A stretch of DNA of 64,000 nt from positions 806,001-870,000 of the forward strand of contig NZ_CP028365.1 in assembly GCF_003033925.1 (NCBI RefSeq), written 5' to 3'. The translations under genes were made by a program, and so were the position numbers. Shown here piece by piece: positions 49,747 through 58,933 of this stretch. Below the pieces are notes generated by a model. The model saw only the letters and a list, made by a program, of their open reading frames with translations, ran no database searches and had not been told where the DNA came from. The stretch comes from Tannerella serpentiformis (GTDB lineage: Bacteria; Bacteroidota; Bacteroidia; Bacteroidales; Tannerellaceae). Numbering within the stretch: position 1 is the stretch's first letter; every line of letters begins with the position of its first letter.

Positions 49747-51027
49747 TCAGGTGTTCGCCACGGGATGCTTCTTGACCAGCACTTTGTCGATGCGGGCGCG
49801 ATCCATGTCGACAATCTCGAAGTCGAAGCACTGCCAGCTGAACGTGTCGCCCGTTTTGGGCACGCGCTCAAGCAGCTCGAGGATCAGGCCGCTGAGGGTG
49901 TTGTAGTCGTAGTCGGCATAGAGATCCTCCATGTCGAAATACTCGAGGAAGTTGTAGAAGGAGTATTGTCCGTCGACGAGCCAACTGCCATCGGCGCGCT
50001 GCTTGATCTCTAACTCCTCGTCCACGTCGGGCAATTGACCAATGAGTGCCTCCACAATATCGGCCAGTGTGACGAGCCCCTGCACGCCACCAAATTCATC
50101 GGTGACGATGCCGTACTTCACTCGCGCTTGTTTGAACTGTTCGAGGGCGTTGTAGACGCTCTGGCTCTCGGGGACGAACTGTGCCGGACGGAGCACCTGC
50201 TGCAGCGTGAAGTCGGGCTGATCAATGCGCCCGAATAAATCCTTGAGGAAGACCACGCCGACAATGTTGTCGAAGCGTTCCGAGGCTACGGGGTAGACGT
50301 TGTAAAGGTTCTCCTTGACCTTCCGACGGATGGCGTCCATGCCGTCCTGCATGTTGAGCCAAATGAGGTCGCTGCGGTGGGTCATGATCGAGCCGACGTC
50401 GCGGTCGCCGAGGGTGAAGACGCGCTCCACGATGTCCTGCTCCACGTCTTGCACCTCGCCGCTGTCGAAGCCTTCTTGCACGACGGCCCGAATCTCCTCC
50501 TCGGTCACCTTATTCTCGCCCGTGCGATTGAGCCCGAGCAGGAGGATCACGCCCTGCGTACTCTTCGAAAGCACCCATACGATCGGCGAAGCCACCTTGG
50601 AGAGGATGTCCATCGGCCGAGCCACAAGTTCGGCCACCTGCTCAGCGAAATTCATTCCGATACGCTTCGGCACAAGCTCACCGAGCACAAGCGTGAGGTA
50701 GGTGACAATGACAACGATCGTCAGCTTGGATATCCCGACCGCATAAGGCTCAAGCCCCGGCACACGGGCGAGCACACCGGCCAGATCTCGGGCGAAAGCC
50801 TCGCCAGAGAAGAGACCCGTGAGGATGCCGATGAGCGTAATGCCGATCTGGGTGGTGGAGAGGAACTGATCGGGCTTCTGGGCCAGGTCTAGGGCCTTCT
50901 GCGCCGAGCGCTTGCCCTTCTTGACCTGCGATTCGAGTCTGGCTTTGCGGGCCGATACGAGCGAGATCTCGGCCATCGAAAGCAGTCCGTTGAGGAGGAT
51001 GAGTCCGAGGATGAGAATGATTTCCAT
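49747..51027 (-). CDS. CNNM/CorC-family transporter (hemolysin-like) with CBS pair
   Basis: The protein has 426 residues. The N-terminal DUF21 domain has about four membrane segments (ILILGLILLNGLLSMAEISL, GITLIGILTGLFSGEAFAR). A CBS pair follows (VGSIMTHRSDLIWLNMQDGM and QFKQARVKYGIVTDEFGGVQ), then a CorC_HlyC domain at about residues 345-420. These proteins are linked to Mg2+ or Co2+ efflux. The sdaA stop region lies 10 bases upstream of its ATG on the same strand, so the two may be co-transcribed. Confidence 0.88.
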   Translation of the reverse strand: MEIILILGLILLNGLLSMAEISLVSARKARLESQVKKGKRSAQKALDLAQKPDQFLSTTQIGITLIGILTGLFSGEAFARDLAGVLARVPGLEPYAVGISKLTIVVIVTYLTLVLGELVPKRIGMNFAEQVAELVARPMDILSKVASPIVWVLSKSTQGVILLLGLNRTGENKVTEEEIRAVVQEGFDSGEVQDVEQDIVERVFTLGDRDVGSIMTHRSDLIWLNMQDGMDAIRRKVKENLYNVYPVASERFDNIVGVVFLKDLFGRIDQPDFTLQQVLRPAQFVPESQSVYNALEQFKQARVKYGIVTDEFGGVQGLVTLADIVEALIGQLPDVDEELEIKQRADGSWLVDGQYSFYNFLEYFDMEDLYADYDYNTLSGLILELLERVPKTGDTFSWQCFDFEIVDMDRARIDKVLVKKHPVANT

Positions 51028-51036
51028 AAGGCAGGG

Positions 51037-52242
51037 TTAGAGGATTGCGTTCTTGGCCAGCCCTCCCTCGGAGGTCTCTTTGTAGAGGCTGGGGATGTCG
51101 TGGCCCGTCTCTTTCATGACTTCCACCACGCGGTCGTAGCTGACGCGGTGTTTGCCGTCGGAGTAGACCGCATAGACGTTCGCGTCGAGGGCGCGCGCGG
51201 CGGCCACGGCGTTGCGCTCGATGCAGGGCACTTGCACGAGGCCGCAGACGGGGTCGCAGGTGAGGCCGAGGTGATGTTCGAGGGCCATCTCGGCCGCATA
51301 TTCGATCTGTCCCGGGGTGCCGCCGAAGAGCTGACAGGCGGCTGCGGCGGCCATGGCGCAGGCCACGCCGACCTCCCCCTGGCAACCCACCTCTGCGCCG
51401 GAGATCGAGGCGTTCTCCTTGGCGATGTTTCCAAACAAACCGGCCGTCGCTAAGGCCCGCAGGATGCGGATTTCTCGGGATTCGTGTGCCTTAGCGATGT
51501 GATAGAGCACGGCGGGCAGCACGCCGCTGGAGCCGCATGTGGGCGCAGTGACGATGCGGCCGCCCGAGGCGTTCTCTTCGGACGTGGCCAAGGCGTAAGC
51601 ATAGATGTGGCCGCGCGAATTGAGGCTGCCGATGTAACCCTTGGCCTTGACGTAGTACGTGGCGGCTTTGCGGCGCACACCGATGCCGCCGGGCAGGACG
51701 CCCTCGTTGTTCAACCCCCGTTCGATGCCCGCGCACATGACCTGCCAGACCTCCCGGAGGTAGTCCCAGATGCCCGCGCCCTCACATTCCTCGACGTACT
51801 CCCAATAGGTGCTGCCCTCGCGTTCGCAGCGGGCGAGGATGTCGGCGATGGTGGTCAGGGGGTAGATGTCGGGCGTCGTTTCGGCGCGCGAATGGCCGTC
51901 GGAGAGGGCTCCGCCGCCGATGCTGTAGACGGTGCGGCTGAGTGCGACGGTCTCTCCGTCGGCCTCGAGGGCCTCGAAGCACATGCCGTTCGGATGGAAG
52001 GGGAGTACGACGTCCGGGCGCCAGACGATCTCCGTCGGCGCGAGGGGTTGAAGCACTTGGAGGATGGCTTGGTCGGTCAAGTGACCGCGTCCGGTGGCAG
52101 CCAGGCTGCCGTAGAGGGTGACACGGAAGGCGTGTGCGCCGGGCGAGTCCGCGGCGAAGGCTCGGGCGGCCCGTTGGGGGCCCATCGTATGGCTGCTGGA
52201 GGGCCCGTTACCAATCTTGTAAAGTTCTCTGAGCGATTTCAT
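51037..52242 (-). CDS. sdaA: L-serine ammonia-lyase, single-chain iron-sulfur type
   Basis: This 401-residue enzyme fuses the beta domain (MKSLRELYKIGNGPSSSHTM, the conserved SSSHT) and the alpha domain. Cysteines likely to bind the 4Fe-4S cluster occur in TAPTCGSSGVLPAV and in TCDPVCGLVQVPCIERN. It deaminates serine to pyruvate. The start is the ATG at 52240-52242; the frame extends to 52311, but the -7 box at 52252-52259 lies in that extension. The resulting mRNA leader would be very short. Confidence 0.94.
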   Translation of the reverse strand: MKSLRELYKIGNGPSSSHTMGPQRAARAFAADSPGAHAFRVTLYGSLAATGRGHLTDQAILQVLQPLAPTEIVWRPDVVLPFHPNGMCFEALEADGETVALSRTVYSIGGGALSDGHSRAETTPDIYPLTTIADILARCEREGSTYWEYVEECEGAGIWDYLREVWQVMCAGIERGLNNEGVLPGGIGVRRKAATYYVKAKGYIGSLNSRGHIYAYALATSEENASGGRIVTAPTCGSSGVLPAVLYHIAKAHESREIRILRALATAGLFGNIAKENASISGAEVGCQGEVGVACAMAAAAACQLFGGTPGQIEYAAEMALEHHLGLTCDPVCGLVQVPCIERNAVAAARALDANVYAVYSDGKHRVSYDRVVEVMKETGHDIPSLYKETSEGGLAKNAIL

Positions 52243-52251
52243 AAAGGGCGG

Positions 52252-52259
52252 CAAAGATA
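52252..52259 (-). promoter_or_regulatory. -7 box TATCTTTG for sdaA
   Basis: A perfect TAnnTTTG match 10 bases upstream of the sdaA ATG, with GTTG about 19 bases further upstream as a weak -33. It implies a nearly leaderless transcript and supports the chosen start. Confidence 0.55.
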
Positions 52260-52346
52260 GGAGGAGGGCTTTGTCGGGCAACTGTCCGTCGCCACGAGCA
52301 AAGCCCCCCATGCGGCCCCCGAAGGGCCATCCTATCGGCTGCTTCT

Positions 52347-53141
52347 TCAGCGCCGACGCTTGACACTGGACGAGACGTCGTCCGACGTCGTCGCCTGGCA
52401 GTCCCCCGAGTAGCGCACGTCGGAGCCGCCCGAGGCTGAGGCGGTCAGATGGCCCGTGCAGAGCACCGTGGCGTCGCTCCCGCCGCTGGCTGAGAGCTCA
52501 TAGTCGCCGACCTCGAAGCGCTTGGCGTCCATGTCTGATCCGCCGGAGAGGTCCACTTGGCACTCCTTGGCGCTGCCGGAGAGCGCGAGATCGGAGCCGC
52601 CCGAGGCCTCGAAGCGGCAGGTCGTAGCGGTCACTTCGCCCTTGAAGTCCGAGCCGCCGCTGCAAGCCACGTCAAGCTCATTGACCGTGACCTTGCCCTT
52701 AAAATCCGATCCGCCGGAGCATCCGATCTCCAGCGAGCTGCCGCGCAGCATGACCTGATCGGCCCAAATGTCGCTGCCACCCGACGCCCGGAGCCGCGTG
52801 AGGGTGCCCGTGTTGGGCACGATGACCTTCATCGGTCCCGGACCGAACCACCCGAGGAGTGAGGGCCGCAGACGGATATTCAGTTCGCCACCCTCCACCT
52901 CCGTGAGGATCTGATCTTGCATCTTTTCACTGGCCACGACCACGATTTGGCCCGCCTTCAGTTCGTCGGAGAGTACCACATCGATGCCGCCGCCCGTTTG
53001 GATGGCCGTGTAGGCAGCCACCTCACGCGTTTGTTCCACGGACGGGCCCTTTTCGCGTCGCAGTCCGCGGGCGATGCATCCCGTTGTCACAAGTAAGGCA
53101 GCCGCAGCCACCAAGCTGATCTTCACTGTTCTTGATTCCAT
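52347..53141 (-). CDS. DUF2807 (head GIN domain) lipoprotein with SGGSD repeats
   Basis: The protein has 264 residues. The lipoprotein signal ends LLVTTGCIARG (Cys22). The body is a right-handed beta-helix of the DUF2807/GIN type, in which ASGGSD or CSGGSD recurs eight times at intervals of about 16-20 residues, one per helix turn. Three turns carry a Cys before the SGG. Location is probably periplasmic or at the outer membrane; function is unknown. It is monocistronic, downstream of the double 42-bp arrays. Confidence 0.82.
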   Translation of the reverse strand: MESRTVKISLVAAAALLVTTGCIARGLRREKGPSVEQTREVAAYTAIQTGGGIDVVLSDELKAGQIVVVASEKMQDQILTEVEGGELNIRLRPSLLGWFGPGPMKVIVPNTGTLTRLRASGGSDIWADQVMLRGSSLEIGCSGGSDFKGKVTVNELDVACSGGSDFKGEVTATTCRFEASGGSDLALSGSAKECQVDLSGGSDMDAKRFEVGDYELSASGGSDATVLCTGHLTASASGGSDVRYSGDCQATTSDDVSSSVKRRR

Positions 53142-53224
53142 ATTCGTTATACGTTAGGTTGTTTCTACTCATTGAGACGCACTTGCGCGTCGTTTGTTAC
53201 AGTTTTCTCTGAAAAAAATTATAG

Positions 53225-53455
53225 GGGCCGCTGACCCGAAGGCGCTATCGTTGGAAACCATTTTGGGAGCCAATGACCCGAAGGTGCTACCGTCGGGAAC
53301 CATTTCAAGAGCCAATGACCCGAAGGCGCTGCCGTTGGGAACCATTTCAAGAGCCAATGACCCGAAAGCGCTACCGTCGGAAAACATTTTTGGGGCCAAT
53401 GACCCGAAGGCGCTGCCGTTGGAAACCATTTTAGGGGCCGCTGATGCAAAGACAC
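53225..53455. repeat. 42-bp tandem array, six units
   Basis: TGACCCGAAG landmarks lie at 53232, 53274, 53316, 53358 and 53400, with a variant at 53442, every 42 bp. Units contain TTGG...CCAA inverted pieces around ACCATTT. The array runs directly into a second 42-bp array of different sequence. Because 42 is a multiple of three, frames through it stay open. Confidence 0.9.
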
Positions 53456-53463
53456 TACCGTCG

Positions 53464-53925
53464 GACTCTCCAACGAGGCGTCTTTTTGCTCAGACGCCCC
53501 AAATGGACTCTCCAACGGGGCGTCTTTTTGCTCAGACGCCCCAAATGGACTCTCCAACGGGGTGTCTTTTTGCTCAGACGCCCCAAATGGACTCTCCAAC
53601 GGGGCGTCTTTTTGCTCAGACACCCCCAATGGACTCTCCAACGGGGCGTCTTTTTGCTCAGACACCCTCAATGGACTCTCCAACGAGGTGTCTTTTTGCT
53701 CAGACACCCCAAATGGACTCTCCAACGGGGCGTCTTTTTGCTCAGACGCCCCCAATGGACTCTCCAACGAAGCGTCTTTTTGCTCAGACGCCCCAAATGG
53801 ACTCTCCAACGGGGTGTCTTTTTGCTCAGACGCCCCAAATGGACTCTCCAACGAGGTGTCTTTTTGCTCAGACACCCTCAATGGACTCTCCAACGGGGTG
53901 TCTTTTTGCTCAGACGCCCTCGTCG
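53464..53925. repeat. 42-bp tandem array, eleven units with GGGGCGTC...GACGCCCC stem
   Basis: GTCTTTTT landmarks occur at 53480, 53522, 53564, 53606, 53648, 53690, 53732, 53774, 53816, 53858 and 53900, all 42 bp apart. Each unit holds a stem of up to 9 bp (GGGGCGTCT with AGACGCCCC) around an 8-base TTTTGCTC loop. Some copies change both sides together (GGTGTC/GACACC). With the preceding array it fills 53142-53974; no gene is seen there. Confidence 0.92.
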
Positions 53926-53974
53926 TAAAATTTTTCACCATCGGCAGCCTCTCATTCGCCTTCAAAATGGACAC

Positions 53975-56368
53975 TTATTCGAGCTTCAACGTGTCCACAG
54001 GGTTGATCGTAGCGGCGCGCCAGCTCTGCCACGAGACGGCGGCCACCGAAATGACCAGCACACCGAGGCCCGTGAGCCCAAAGAGCCACCAGTCGAGGGG
54101 CGCCGGAGCGGCGAAGTTCTCCAGCCAGCGCGTCATCAGCAGGTAGGCGGCGGGTGCGGCCAGGAGGAAGGCCACGCCGATCCAGAGGACGAACCGGTAG
54201 TTGAGCATACGGACGATGTCCGACGGTCGCGCGCCGTTGATCTTGCGGATGCCGATCTCCTTCGTCCGCCGGCGGATGACAAACGCCATGACGATGATCA
54301 GCCCCAGCGTCGCAACGGCCAGGCAAAGCGCCGCGAAGATCCGCGTGAGGCGCTCGGCGTAGCGTTCGCTGGCATAGACGCCGTCGTAGACGTCGCTGAG
54401 GTAGGTGTACTGCGCGGGGTAGCCCGGATTCACGGCCGCCCAGACGCGCCGAAAACTGTCAAGCGCCTCGTCCCTGCGGTCCGGATCGAGCCGCACCATG
54501 AGGCAATGCTGGAAAAAAGCACGGTGGACGACCAGCAGCGGCTGGGTGACCTCGAACGAGGTGGTGTAATTGAAGTCGTCCGTGACGCCCACGATCGTGC
54601 CGCGGTCAATATAGTCCAGCCCGCCGTTGCCGGTTCGGATGCGCAGCTGCTGGCCGATGGCCTCGTCGGGCGTGCGGAAACCAAGCGCCTCGGCCGCGCT
54701 GCGGTTCACGATATACTGCTCCGATCCGTTGTCCGTGCGGTGGCCCTGGGCGGCGGCGACCAGCATGCGCTCCTCCTCATCGGCCGTGTGGTGCAGTCGC
54801 CCGAAGGCTTCGCCGGCCACGGGGCGGAGTCGAAAGAAGGGCAGGAAGTCGTCGCCCACCACCAGCACAGCGAGGCGGCGCACGTTGTCCTCGCTCTCGC
54901 CTTCTTTTTGCACCATCACCCCGTCACGGATGGCAGATCCGGGCAGCTGCATGGCCGTCGTCACGGCCTCGATACCCGGTTGCTTCAGCAGTTCGGAGCG
55001 CAAGAGCCCGAAGCGCCGCGTGACGTCGATCGGTTGCGACTGCATGACGAGCACGGCCGGCTCTCGTCCGCCCACTTGCGAGCTGCGGATCCGCCCCACC
55101 TGTCGCGAGATGCACACACTGACGATCGTCACGAAAAGCACAATGGCATACTGCCCAATAAGCATGTATTTGACGCCCGACAGCGCCACGCCCCCACCGC
55201 GCGGATCGGCCCGCATGCTCAGGAACCGCGTGGACGACATCCGCGCAACGACTGGCACTACGGAGACGCCCACGACGATCGCCACGAACGCCGCGCTCAT
55301 CCCCACGACCACGCCGACAGGGACCGCTCCGGCCCATCGCGCCGCCACGACCTGCGCCAACCCCCATCCGGCGGCCACCGCCAGCCCTCCGACGACGCCG
55401 GCGATCATCATCTCGTCGATGAGCACCCGACGCGACGAGGCGCCATTCAGCCTCAGCAGTTGGTAATAGCGTCGGTTGAAGGCGAAGATCAGTCCGGCGT
55501 TAAGCCAGAGGTTGAAGAGGACGATCACGAGCAGCATGACGTTAGCGCCGGCAATGAGGTAGAGGTAAAGGATGTTTCCGTTGGGCTCGTGTTCGCGTTG
55601 GAAGTGGCTGCGCAGGTGGATGTCGGTGAGGGGGAAAAGCATCGGGCTCTCGGGCCGCGGATCGTCCGTAGCGCCCAGCCGGCGCATGTTGGCGGCGATG
55701 CCTCGTGCGACGGCGTCCGGGCGTGTGCCGGGGCTAAGCAGCAGGTAGACGTAGGTGAACATGCCCGCATCCTCGTCCGGCAGCCGCACGAACAGGTCGG
55801 AGTGGAAGTGCGACGTCTCAGGCAGATCTTCATACACACCGCCCACGAACATCTGGCGGTCGGCATACAGTCGTCCACCAGCCAGCGTCAGCTCACGCCC
55901 CACGGCCGACGCCTCGCCGAAGAGTCGGCGGGCATAGCTGCGACTGATCAGGACCTTGTCGGGCGTGTCGAGCGCCGTGCGGGGATCGCCGTCGATCAGT
56001 CGGAGGTCGAAGACGTCGAGGAAGTTTCCGCTCACGAAGTAGAAGGGTCCGGGCAGGTCGATGTGGCCCTCGTGGCGGATCTCGCAGCCGTCGGCCTTGT
56101 ACATCCGCACCACAGACTCAATGCCGCTGACGCCCGCCGTCCGCGCGTCGGCCGTCTCAAAGCCATGAATACGCACGTCGACGGGCTCGCCCTCCGTGCG
56201 CAGCGAGAGCCGATAGATGCGGTCGGCCTTCGTGTGGAAGCGATCGTAGCTGCATTCGTAAGCCACGTAGGCATACGACAAGAGCATGCAAGCAAAGACC
56301 ACCGCTAGCCCCGCCACGTTCACCATGCGCAGGGACTTGCTTTTTAGTAATCGTCTCAGAAGGATCAT
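53975..56368 (-). CDS. MacB/FtsX-type ABC transporter permease
   Basis: This 797-residue membrane protein has an N-terminal helix (SLRMVNVAGLAVVFACMLLS), a large periplasmic MacB core, then paired FtsX domains. The visible segments are YLIAGANVMLLVIVLFNLWL and, at the C terminus, LCLAVATLGLIIVMAFVIRR followed by RTKEIGIRKINGARPSDIVR, the conserved FtsX turn. No ATPase gene adjoins it. In Bacteroidetes such permeases often occur in multiples near regulators; here it stands alone. Its ATG lies 4 bases from a long imperfect hairpin. Confidence 0.85.
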   Translation of the reverse strand: MILLRRLLKSKSLRMVNVAGLAVVFACMLLSYAYVAYECSYDRFHTKADRIYRLSLRTEGEPVDVRIHGFETADARTAGVSGIESVVRMYKADGCEIRHEGHIDLPGPFYFVSGNFLDVFDLRLIDGDPRTALDTPDKVLISRSYARRLFGEASAVGRELTLAGGRLYADRQMFVGGVYEDLPETSHFHSDLFVRLPDEDAGMFTYVYLLLSPGTRPDAVARGIAANMRRLGATDDPRPESPMLFPLTDIHLRSHFQREHEPNGNILYLYLIAGANVMLLVIVLFNLWLNAGLIFAFNRRYYQLLRLNGASSRRVLIDEMMIAGVVGGLAVAAGWGLAQVVAARWAGAVPVGVVVGMSAAFVAIVVGVSVVPVVARMSSTRFLSMRADPRGGGVALSGVKYMLIGQYAIVLFVTIVSVCISRQVGRIRSSQVGGREPAVLVMQSQPIDVTRRFGLLRSELLKQPGIEAVTTAMQLPGSAIRDGVMVQKEGESEDNVRRLAVLVVGDDFLPFFRLRPVAGEAFGRLHHTADEEERMLVAAAQGHRTDNGSEQYIVNRSAAEALGFRTPDEAIGQQLRIRTGNGGLDYIDRGTIVGVTDDFNYTTSFEVTQPLLVVHRAFFQHCLMVRLDPDRRDEALDSFRRVWAAVNPGYPAQYTYLSDVYDGVYASERYAERLTRIFAALCLAVATLGLIIVMAFVIRRRTKEIGIRKINGARPSDIVRMLNYRFVLWIGVAFLLAAPAAYLLMTRWLENFAAPAPLDWWLFGLTGLGVLVISVAAVSWQSWRAATINPVDTLKLE

Positions 56369-56372
56369 ATGA

Positions 56373-56579
56373 GAAGCTGTTTTGAATTTATTGAGTGATC
56401 ATTTTAAGAAGCCATTTGGTCGGAGCTTTCCCTCTTCTATTTCGGGTCTATCGAGGCCTGTTTCTGCCCTTTTGTCCCATCATTAATCCTCACATAGCTC
56501 GCTATGCTCGTCTAATGATGAAACAAAATCATCAGAAACATACTCCCGATAGCCTCCGAAATAAATTCCAAACAGCTTC
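56373..56579. repeat. About 207-bp imperfect hairpin element upstream of the ABC permease
   Basis: GAAGCTGTTTTGAATTTATT (56373-56392) is the inverted copy of AATAAATTCCAAACAGCTTC (56560-56579). Inside, 56438 onward pairs with sequence ending at 56563 over about 60 bases (TATTTCGG, CTATCG, TGTTTCTG, ATCATTA and CATAGC blocks on both arms). The left arm has about 45 extra bases between the outer and inner blocks. I recall AAACAGCTTC repeats in related genomes. The rest of the gap to 56792 has no gene. Confidence 0.7.
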
Positions 56580-56792
56580 TCAATCAATTTTAATAGGTGG
56601 AAGACGGAGCGTGAAGCCCGCGGCCTACCCTCCATGTTTTATCCAACAACGATGCCACCGGCGCCCAACGTATTATTCTCAACCGGTTACGCAGCGAATG
56701 CCCTTCCTTTGTTGTCCAAGATGTAGACAACGGCGTCCAACATTTGGACGATAGCCTACACATACATGCCTCACACTAAACAATGCACGATA

Positions 56793-58373
56793 ATGGAAAC
56801 GAAAACTACCCTCCGCGGGCTTCTCGCCCTGCTGCTCTTCGCCTTGGTTTGGGCAGCCTGCAACGACGATCCGACGCCCACCCCGACGCCGAACCCGAAT
56901 CCCCCGACCCCGCAGACGCCGACGCCTGGCCGTAACCCCATCGAGGACACTTGGCGCCTGGTGGCTATCCGCAACCTATCGGCGTACGCCTCGGAGACGA
57001 TCGATACGGCCATCTACACGCTGACCTTCCGCGCCGACAGCACCTTCTACGGACGTGACGTCAGCGGCCGCTACACACTGACCGACTCCACGCTCCGCAT
57101 CACCCTCGCCGACATCGACGAGGCCGCCCTGCCCCAGCTCTCCCGACGCCTCCGCAATGCCCTCCGCCACATCGAGCGCTTCGAGATCGATACGGCCTAC
57201 CACTCGCTGAAGATCTACTACGCCGGCGGTCGGCGCTGCCTCTATTTCTCCAACCTTCCGCCCGATCCCGACCCTGATCCCACGCCCCAACCCGAGCGCC
57301 CCGTCACTTCGTTCCTGCTCCATCACTGGAGACTGGCCGGATTTGGCCGCATCTCCGATGGCTCGCTGACACCCGTCGCACCCACCGGCGACGACCGCTT
57401 CAGCCTGATCTTCCTCGAGGAACGGACGTGGACGGGCTGCGCATCCACGCACCGCCTCTCCGGTACCTTCCGCACCGACGGACCTCTCCTGACGCTCACC
57501 TTCGACGCCGAGCCAACAACCGCTGGCGAGAGCGCCCTTGGCCGTCGCTACATCGACGCCCTGCGGCAGGTCCAGTGGTATCGCCCCGCTACTGACCATG
57601 ACTCGCTCCGACTCTACTATGGCGACAATGACGACTACCTGCTCTTCATCCGCTCAGACGTGTTCATGGCCGGTCCATTCTCGGAAAAGCTGTTCAACAC
57701 TTGGAAGCTCATCGCCTTTGGCCGCACTGCCGACGGCTCGCAGTATTTGCCCGAGCTTCATAGTACCATTCCGGAGAACAAATCATCGAGGTTCTTAATT
57801 CAGTTTTTGAGCAGCGGAGAGGTGCATATCACCTTGGCCTTCAATCGAGGCTTTGGTCGCTATCACGCCAACGGCGATCGTATTCGCATCACCTATATCG
57901 GCGGCACGGAAATGAGCGAAACAGACGACGGCCATAAGTACCGCAACGCCCTCAACCGCTCCGAGCGCTTCAAGCTGACCGCCGACGGGACGCGGCTGAA
58001 GATCTTCTATAACGAGGGGCGCAGCTACTTGCTCTTCCGCACCGCACCCGAGCTGATCGGCAAAACGCCACCCGCCGCCCTACTCGGTCGGTGGACACTC
58101 GTCGAACAACAGAATGGCCGCGCCAGACCCACCATCTATCCGCCGGGACAGCACGTCCTCACCCTCCGCGCCGACGGCATCGCCGAGCTGACAGGTCTGA
58201 CGTTCTTCGGAGAGGGTAATACGTTGCACTACATCTTCCACCCGTGGAACAAGCGGGAGTACATCACCATCGGCGGCACGGAATACCGCTACATCTTGAA
58301 TGCCGACGAGCTTTGGCTGTCGAACCACTACGAATCGGACGGCGGCCCGGCGTATTCTTTCCGGCGGATGTAG
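56793..58373 (+). CDS. Lipoprotein with four tandem META/lipocalin-like domains
   Basis: The protein has 526 residues. The lipoprotein signal ends LLLFALVWAACNDD (Cys23), followed by a Pro/Thr linker (TPTPTPNPNPPTP). Four repeats each begin with an aromatic strand: DTWRLVAIRNL, HHWRLAGFGRI, NTWKLIAFGRT and GRWTLVEQQNG. Most contain an FRADS-like strand, and the first three end in YYAGGRRCLYF, YYGDNDDYLLF or FYNEGRSYLLF. This resembles META/HslJ or DUF4923-like beta domains, but I cannot name the family with certainty. The start is the ATG at 56793; an ATG at 56766 would move the signal peptide inward. Confidence 0.65.
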   Translation: METKTTLRGLLALLLFALVWAACNDDPTPTPTPNPNPPTPQTPTPGRNPIEDTWRLVAIRNLSAYASETIDTAIYTLTFRADSTFYGRDVSGRYTLTDSTLRITLADIDEAALPQLSRRLRNALRHIERFEIDTAYHSLKIYYAGGRRCLYFSNLPPDPDPDPTPQPERPVTSFLLHHWRLAGFGRISDGSLTPVAPTGDDRFSLIFLEERTWTGCASTHRLSGTFRTDGPLLTLTFDAEPTTAGESALGRRYIDALRQVQWYRPATDHDSLRLYYGDNDDYLLFIRSDVFMAGPFSEKLFNTWKLIAFGRTADGSQYLPELHSTIPENKSSRFLIQFLSSGEVHITLAFNRGFGRYHANGDRIRITYIGGTEMSETDDGHKYRNALNRSERFKLTADGTRLKIFYNEGRSYLLFRTAPELIGKTPPAALLGRWTLVEQQNGRARPTIYPPGQHVLTLRADGIAELTGLTFFGEGNTLHYIFHPWNKREYITIGGTEYRYILNADELWLSNHYESDGGPAYSFRRM

Positions 58374-58426
58374 CCACGCCCACCATCATCGCATCACTTT
58401 AGCATCCGCCCGAAGTAAGCCTCCCC

Positions 58427-58835
58427 GTCATGCGACATTCTGAGGAGCCTGCGTGCCAGCGGGCCCGTCATGCGACATTCTGGGGAGCCTGCGTGCCAGC
58501 GGACCCGTCATGCCGCATTTTGAGGAGCCTGCGTGCCAGCGGGCCCGTCATGCGACATTCTGGGGAGCCTGCGTGCCAGCGGGCCCGTCATGCGACATTT
58601 TGAGGAGCCTGCGTGCCAGCGAGCCCGTCATGCGACATTTTGAGGAGCCTGCGTGCCAGCGGGCCCGTCATGCGACATTCTGGGGAGCCTGCGTGCCAGC
58701 GAGCCCGTCATGCGACATTTTGAGGAGCCTGCGAGCCAGCGGGCCCGTCATGCGACATTCTGAGGAGCCTGCGTGCCAGCGAGCCCGTCATGCCGCATTT
58801 TGAGGAGCCTGCGACCCAGCGGGCCCGTCATGCGG
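58427..58835. repeat. 40-bp tandem array, about eleven units
   Basis: GTCATG landmarks lie at 58427, 58467, 58507, 58547, 58587, 58627, 58667, 58707, 58747, 58787 and 58827, exactly 40 bp apart, with very little divergence. Each unit reads GCGACATTCTGAGGAGCCTG, then GCGTGCCAGCGGGCCCGTCAT-like sequence containing the palindrome CGGGCCCG. It lies between the convergent lipoprotein gene and topA. Confidence 0.93.
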
Positions 58836-58880
58836 CATGACGAGGAATAATAAGCAGCGGGTACAGCCTTCCGTATGAAA

Positions 58881-58930
58881 TTTATGGCCCATCAGGAATG
58901 ATTTGTCCGTCATTCTTGATGGGCCATAAA
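58881..58930. terminator. 21-bp-stem hairpin in the convergent gap before topA
   Basis: TTTATGGCCCATCAGGAATG onward (58881-58901) pairs with 58910-58930, with only one G-T pair in 21, around an 8-base loop. It could end transcription from either side, although no long T tract follows. Confidence 0.65.
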
Positions 58931-58933
58931 AAC

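Noticed and set aside
53444-56308. 954-residue plus-strand ORF through the 42-bp array and the ABC permease
   Set aside because: It joins a stop-free 42-bp repeat (a multiple of three) to the antisense of the permease. No protein-like segment is present.
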